NCBI RefSeq assembly: GCF_042666235.1
Contig: NZ_JBHTFQ010000001.1
Coordinates: 248,001 to 312,000, forward strand
Direction: 5' to 3'
Length of the DNA: 64,000 nt
Origin: Halodurantibacterium daqingensis
GTDB lineage: Bacteria > Pseudomonadota > Alphaproteobacteria > Rhodobacterales > Rhodobacteraceae
The notes below the pieces were generated by a model that saw only the letters and a list, made by a program, of their open reading frames with translations, was not told the origin of the DNA and searched no databases. Position 1 is the stretch's first letter. Each line of letters begins with the position of its first letter. Below are positions 61,343-64,000 of the stretch, one piece after another. The translations under genes were made by a program, and so were the position numbers.

Positions 61343-62887
61343 TCAGCGCAGGTGCTTGCCAAGCAGTGGCGTGTGGTCGAGTTTCGCGCGGTGCCGCTCG
61401 ATCCAGACGGCGGTTTCGGCAAGCGGCATCGGCCGCGCGATGCCGAAGCCCTGCACATGCCCACATCCCAGCTGCGCAAGCATCGCATGTTCGCCCGGAG
61501 TCTCGACCCCTTCGGCAAGGGTTTCAAGGCCAAGCTGTTCTGCCAGCGCAAGAATGGCCGAGAGCATCCTTTGCTTGTCGCGGTCCTCGTCCGCCCGAGT
61601 GACGAACGAGCGGTCGATCTTGATCCGTCGGATCGCATAGCGGTGCATGATGGAAATCGCCGATTGCCCGGTGCCGAAATCGTCAAGATCAACGCCACAG
61701 CCCATGGCGGCCAGGGCGGCGATGTTTCGTTCGATCACGTCATCCTGAGCATCCGCGGCGACGGTTTCCAGGATCTCGACGGTGAGGCGCGACGGCGCAA
61801 GGTCGAATCGGTCGAGTTCCCATTTCAGCTTGGAGGGCAGGCGCGGGTTGCGCAGTTCGTCGCCGGACAGGTTGATGGCAACCGTGGGAATATGCAGGCC
61901 GGCATTGTCCCAGCTGCGCAGTGCGGCAAGGGCCTGAACCAGCATGACCTCGCTCAGCCGTTCCGAAAGGCCTGCCTCAAGCAGCGCCGGCAGGAAATCC
62001 CCCGGGGCGATCAGGCCGCGACTGGGATGCTGCCAACGTGCCAGAACCTCGAAGCCAGAGATCTCCCCCGTGTCGGTGCTGATCTGCGGCTGAAAATGCG
62101 CGCGGATCTCGCCGTTTTCAAGGGCGAGGCTGATGCGGTCATCCAGGAGAGCATCCGGCGCGGGCACCGACATTTCGGGGGCATGGGCGCGGATCGCGCC
62201 CGGTCCCTGGCGACGGGCGTTTTCGGCCGCAAGCTCGGCGGCCGCCAGGAGGGCCGCACCGCCTGGCGCCGGCGCACGTTCCCCAAGGCAGAACCCGACC
62301 GAGACCGAGGCGACAAGGCTGCGTTTGCCAGCCGGAATCGGCAGTGACAGCGCGTGCTGGAGGCGCGCGGCGAGCTGCAGCGTGGTCTCCAGATCCTGAC
62401 GCCGCGACGGCATCAGCGCGATCGCGAAGCTTGCTCCGGGCAACCGCGCGATCGTATCTCCCTCACGCAAGCGCTCCCCCAGCCGTTCTGCGCAATGGCG
62501 CAGGATCTGACGGAAACAGGCATGGCCGAAGCGGTCTATGAGGCTGTCGGGTTCGTCCAGCGTCACGACGATACAGGCGGTGCCGCGCCCGCCGCTGCGC
62601 GCCCGGTCCAGCGCATCATCCAGCGCCTCGAGCAGAGCATCGCGCAGCAGAAGGCCGGTGACGCCATCGCGCATGTCCTCGGCCGTCTCTGGCCGGCTGG
62701 ACAGAAGCGCGGCAAGCCCGATCAGAAACGGCAGGCCAAGGGATGCGGCGTAAAGAAGCCGTTCGCCCCCCAGCAGGTAGGCCCCGAGCGTCAATGCGGG
62801 AAGACAGGCCAGAAGCTCGGGGCGGCGCAGCCGCCGGAAGAAGCCCCGGATGAGGCGGGATGGCGGAAATTCTGACGCGTGGTCCAT
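61343..62887 (-). CDS. Degenerate-GGDEF plus EAL protein (predicted c-di-GMP phosphodiesterase)
   Basis: 514 aa. Two membrane segments (LLACLPALTLGAYLLGG and LLYAASLGLPFLIGLAALL) precede a GGDEF-like domain in which GGDEF reads PGASF, so it is not expected to make c-di-GMP. The EAL domain is intact: EVLARWQHP, AINLSGDEL, TVEILETV, LDDFGTGQSAIS, IKIDRSF, AEGVET and HVQGFGIARPMPL, carrying the metal and substrate residues. It probably degrades c-di-GMP. ATG 62887 follows GGGAG. It lies between ttcA and yidC. Confidence 0.9.
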   Translation of the reverse strand: MDHASEFPPSRLIRGFFRRLRRPELLACLPALTLGAYLLGGERLLYAASLGLPFLIGLAALLSSRPETAEDMRDGVTGLLLRDALLEALDDALDRARSGGRGTACIVVTLDEPDSLIDRFGHACFRQILRHCAERLGERLREGDTIARLPGASFAIALMPSRRQDLETTLQLAARLQHALSLPIPAGKRSLVASVSVGFCLGERAPAPGGAALLAAAELAAENARRQGPGAIRAHAPEMSVPAPDALLDDRISLALENGEIRAHFQPQISTDTGEISGFEVLARWQHPSRGLIAPGDFLPALLEAGLSERLSEVMLVQALAALRSWDNAGLHIPTVAINLSGDELRNPRLPSKLKWELDRFDLAPSRLTVEILETVAADAQDDVIERNIAALAAMGCGVDLDDFGTGQSAISIMHRYAIRRIKIDRSFVTRADEDRDKQRMLSAILALAEQLGLETLAEGVETPGEHAMLAQLGCGHVQGFGIARPMPLAETAVWIERHRAKLDHTPLLGKHLR

Positions 62888-62944
62888 GGCGGCTCCCGGT
62901 ATGCATGCGTGGGTTCGCACCGGGGCAGTCTTGAAGCGCGTCTC

Positions 62945-63817
62945 TCACTTCTCGGTTAATTCGGGGGGATGATCTTCCGTAAACTTGTAATCACCCTGAC
63001 GCGTCAGCCCCACGAAATCGAAAAGTGCCGTATCGAGAAGATGCGACGGGCGGGCATTCATCAGGGCGCGGAACATCACCTGGCGCCGGCCGGGGCTGCG
63101 GGCTTCCCAACCATCGAGGATCTGCTTGACCTGCTGGCGCTGCAATCCGTCCTGGCTGCCGCAGAGATCGCAGGGAATGATCGGATAGTTCATGGCGCGG
63201 GCGAATTTCTCGCAATCGGCTTCGGCCACGAAGGCAAGCGGGCGATAGACGAACAGATCGCCCTCCTCGTTCACGAGCTTGGGCGGCATCGTCGCCAGAC
63301 GCCCGCCATGAAACAGGTTCATGAAGAAGGTTTCGAGGATGTCGTCGCGATGATGGCCAAGAACGACGGCCGAACAGCCCTCTTCCCTTGCGATGCGATA
63401 GAGATTGCCGCGCCGCAGCCGCGAGCACAGCGCGCAGTAGGTGCGCCCCTGCGGGACCTTGTCCTTCACGATCGAATAGGTGTCCTGATACTCGATCCGG
63501 TGCGGCACGCCCATGCGGCTCAGGAATTCCGGCAGGACGGTCGCGGGGAAGCCCGGCTGCCCCTGGTCAAGGTTGCAGGCCAGAAGCTCGACCGGCAGGA
63601 GACCGCGCCACTGCAGTTCGTGCAGAACCGCCAACAACGTGTAGCTGTCCTTGCCGCCCGAGAGGCAGACCAGCCAGCGCGTCCCGCGTTCGATCATGCC
63701 GTAGTGATCGATCGCCTCACGCACCTCGCGCACGATCCGCTTGCGAAGCTTCTTGAACTCGGTGCTTGAGGGGGCATCCTTGAACAGCGGATGGATGTCA
63801 TCGGTATCGTCAAGCAT
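62945..63817 (-). CDS. ttcA: tRNA 2-thiocytidine biosynthesis protein TtcA
   Basis: 290 aa. PP-loop LVCLSGGKDSYTLLAVL near residue 49; the iron-sulfur/thiolation cysteines are in TYCALCSRLRRGNLY and CDLCGSQDGLQR. It thiolates C32 in tRNAs using ATP and an Fe-S cluster. ATG 63817 has GGAG upstream; an upstream start at 63841 is less supported. It overlaps yidD by eight bases. Confidence 0.96.
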   Translation of the reverse strand: MLDDTDDIHPLFKDAPSSTEFKKLRKRIVREVREAIDHYGMIERGTRWLVCLSGGKDSYTLLAVLHELQWRGLLPVELLACNLDQGQPGFPATVLPEFLSRMGVPHRIEYQDTYSIVKDKVPQGRTYCALCSRLRRGNLYRIAREEGCSAVVLGHHRDDILETFFMNLFHGGRLATMPPKLVNEEGDLFVYRPLAFVAEADCEKFARAMNYPIIPCDLCGSQDGLQRQQVKQILDGWEARSPGRRQVMFRALMNARPSHLLDTALFDFVGLTRQGDYKFTEDHPPELTEK

Positions 63818-64000
63818 CGTGCTTCTCCGGGACGGGGTCATAGCCTGACTGGCCGAAGGGATGGCAGCGGCAGATGCGCCGAAGGGTCAGCCAGCCGCCG
63901 CGGAGCGCGCCGTGACGATCCAGTGCCTCGAGCGCATAGGCGGAACAGGTCGGCTGATACCGGCAATTGTGGCCCACCCAGGGCGAGAAGACCAGCCGAT
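63810..64000 (-). CDS. yidD: Membrane protein insertion efficiency factor YidD (partial)
   Basis: The start is off the right edge; about 62 C-terminal codons are visible: FSPWVGHNCRYQPTCSAYAL, then EALDRHGALRGGWLTLRRIC and RCHPFGQSGYDPVPEKHDA. The YQPTCSAYA and RCHPFG motifs identify YidD, a small membrane-associated partner of the YidC insertase. Its stop (63810) overlaps the ttcA start. It would normally follow rnpA and rpmH, which lie outside. Confidence 0.93.
   Translation of the reverse strand, partial: RLVFSPWVGHNCRYQPTCSAYALEALDRHGALRGGWLTLRRICRCHPFGQSGYDPVPEKHDA

Noticed and set aside
59427..61640. 737-codon open frame antisense to yidC
   Set aside because: Shadow frame; yidC is unambiguous on the minus strand.
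1..64000. CRISPR arrays, insertion sequences, phage genes, toxin-antitoxin pairs
   Set aside because: I noticed no spaced repeat array, transposase, integrase or terminal inverted repeat; gene content is chromosomal throughout.

Overview
The window reads as one continuous stretch of chromosome from a high-GC alphaproteobacterium, most likely family Rhodobacteraceae (genus not resolved). Support comes from the fbcFBC-type petABC operon, an opgG-opgI-opgH-opgC operon organised as described for Rhodobacter sphaeroides, a putA gene paired divergently with an Lrp-type putR, and a glnK-amtB pair. I see no insertion sequence, prophage, CRISPR array, rRNA or plasmid function; nearly all DNA is densely packed housekeeping or metabolic genes.

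Layout. 1-4417 (minus): partial PLP aminotransferase, valS with an unusual internal segment, a small membrane protein and an Lrp-family regulator. The regulator is divergent from a type III ornithine decarboxylase (4636-5781), and two palindromes lie between them. 5825-8228: thioesterase, then divergent metF/metR sharing a perfect-match MetR box. 8429-14117: suhB, a rhomboid protease, putA and divergent putR. 14160-17134: tRNA-Leu(UAA), a strong stem-loop, metG and a methyltransferase. 17430-22228: opgGIHC for osmoregulated periplasmic glucans. 22336-27733: an NAD-dependent formate dehydrogenase with a fused NuoE/NuoF-type beta subunit, a small membrane protein and a glutathione S-transferase. 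27908-30639: petABC, the cytochrome bc1 complex, ending in a terminator. 30685-34075: thiBPQ thiamine uptake under a TPP riboswitch. 34169-41774: aroC, a DMT exporter, HU, AMP nucleosidase, a universal stress protein, rsmD, a ferredoxin reductase, a peroxiredoxin and a pterin dehydratase. 41771-48089: an acyltransferase, GDPD and RidA; a type I secretion ABC/HlyD pair without an adjacent substrate; and a Tat-exported MlaC-like protein. 48104-52270: a class A PBP, then glnK-amtB behind a tandem 11-bp repeat. 52412-57422: aromatic aminotransferase, sulfurtransferase, smpB, sixA, argB and an SDR. 57423-64000 (minus): engB, a CatB-like acetyltransferase, MOSC, yidC, a GGDEF/EAL protein, ttcA and yidD.

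How it fits together. Nitrogen and amino-acid metabolism (glnK-amtB, putA-putR, odc-lrp, metF-metR) is mostly arranged as divergent regulator/enzyme pairs with visible operator-like sequence between them. Envelope functions (OPG synthesis, PBP1A, YidC/YidD, rhomboid, T1SS, MlaC-like) and respiration (FDH, bc1) make up most of the rest.

No obviously new multi-gene system stands out. The most interesting points are opgI as an apparently split-off N-terminus of OpgH, the codon-atypical in-frame segment in ValS, the operator-like repeats upstream of glnK and odc, the orphan type I secretion pair, and an apparently active c-di-GMP phosphodiesterase sitting between yidC and ttcA. All function calls come from reading the sequence and remembered family motifs; no database search was run.
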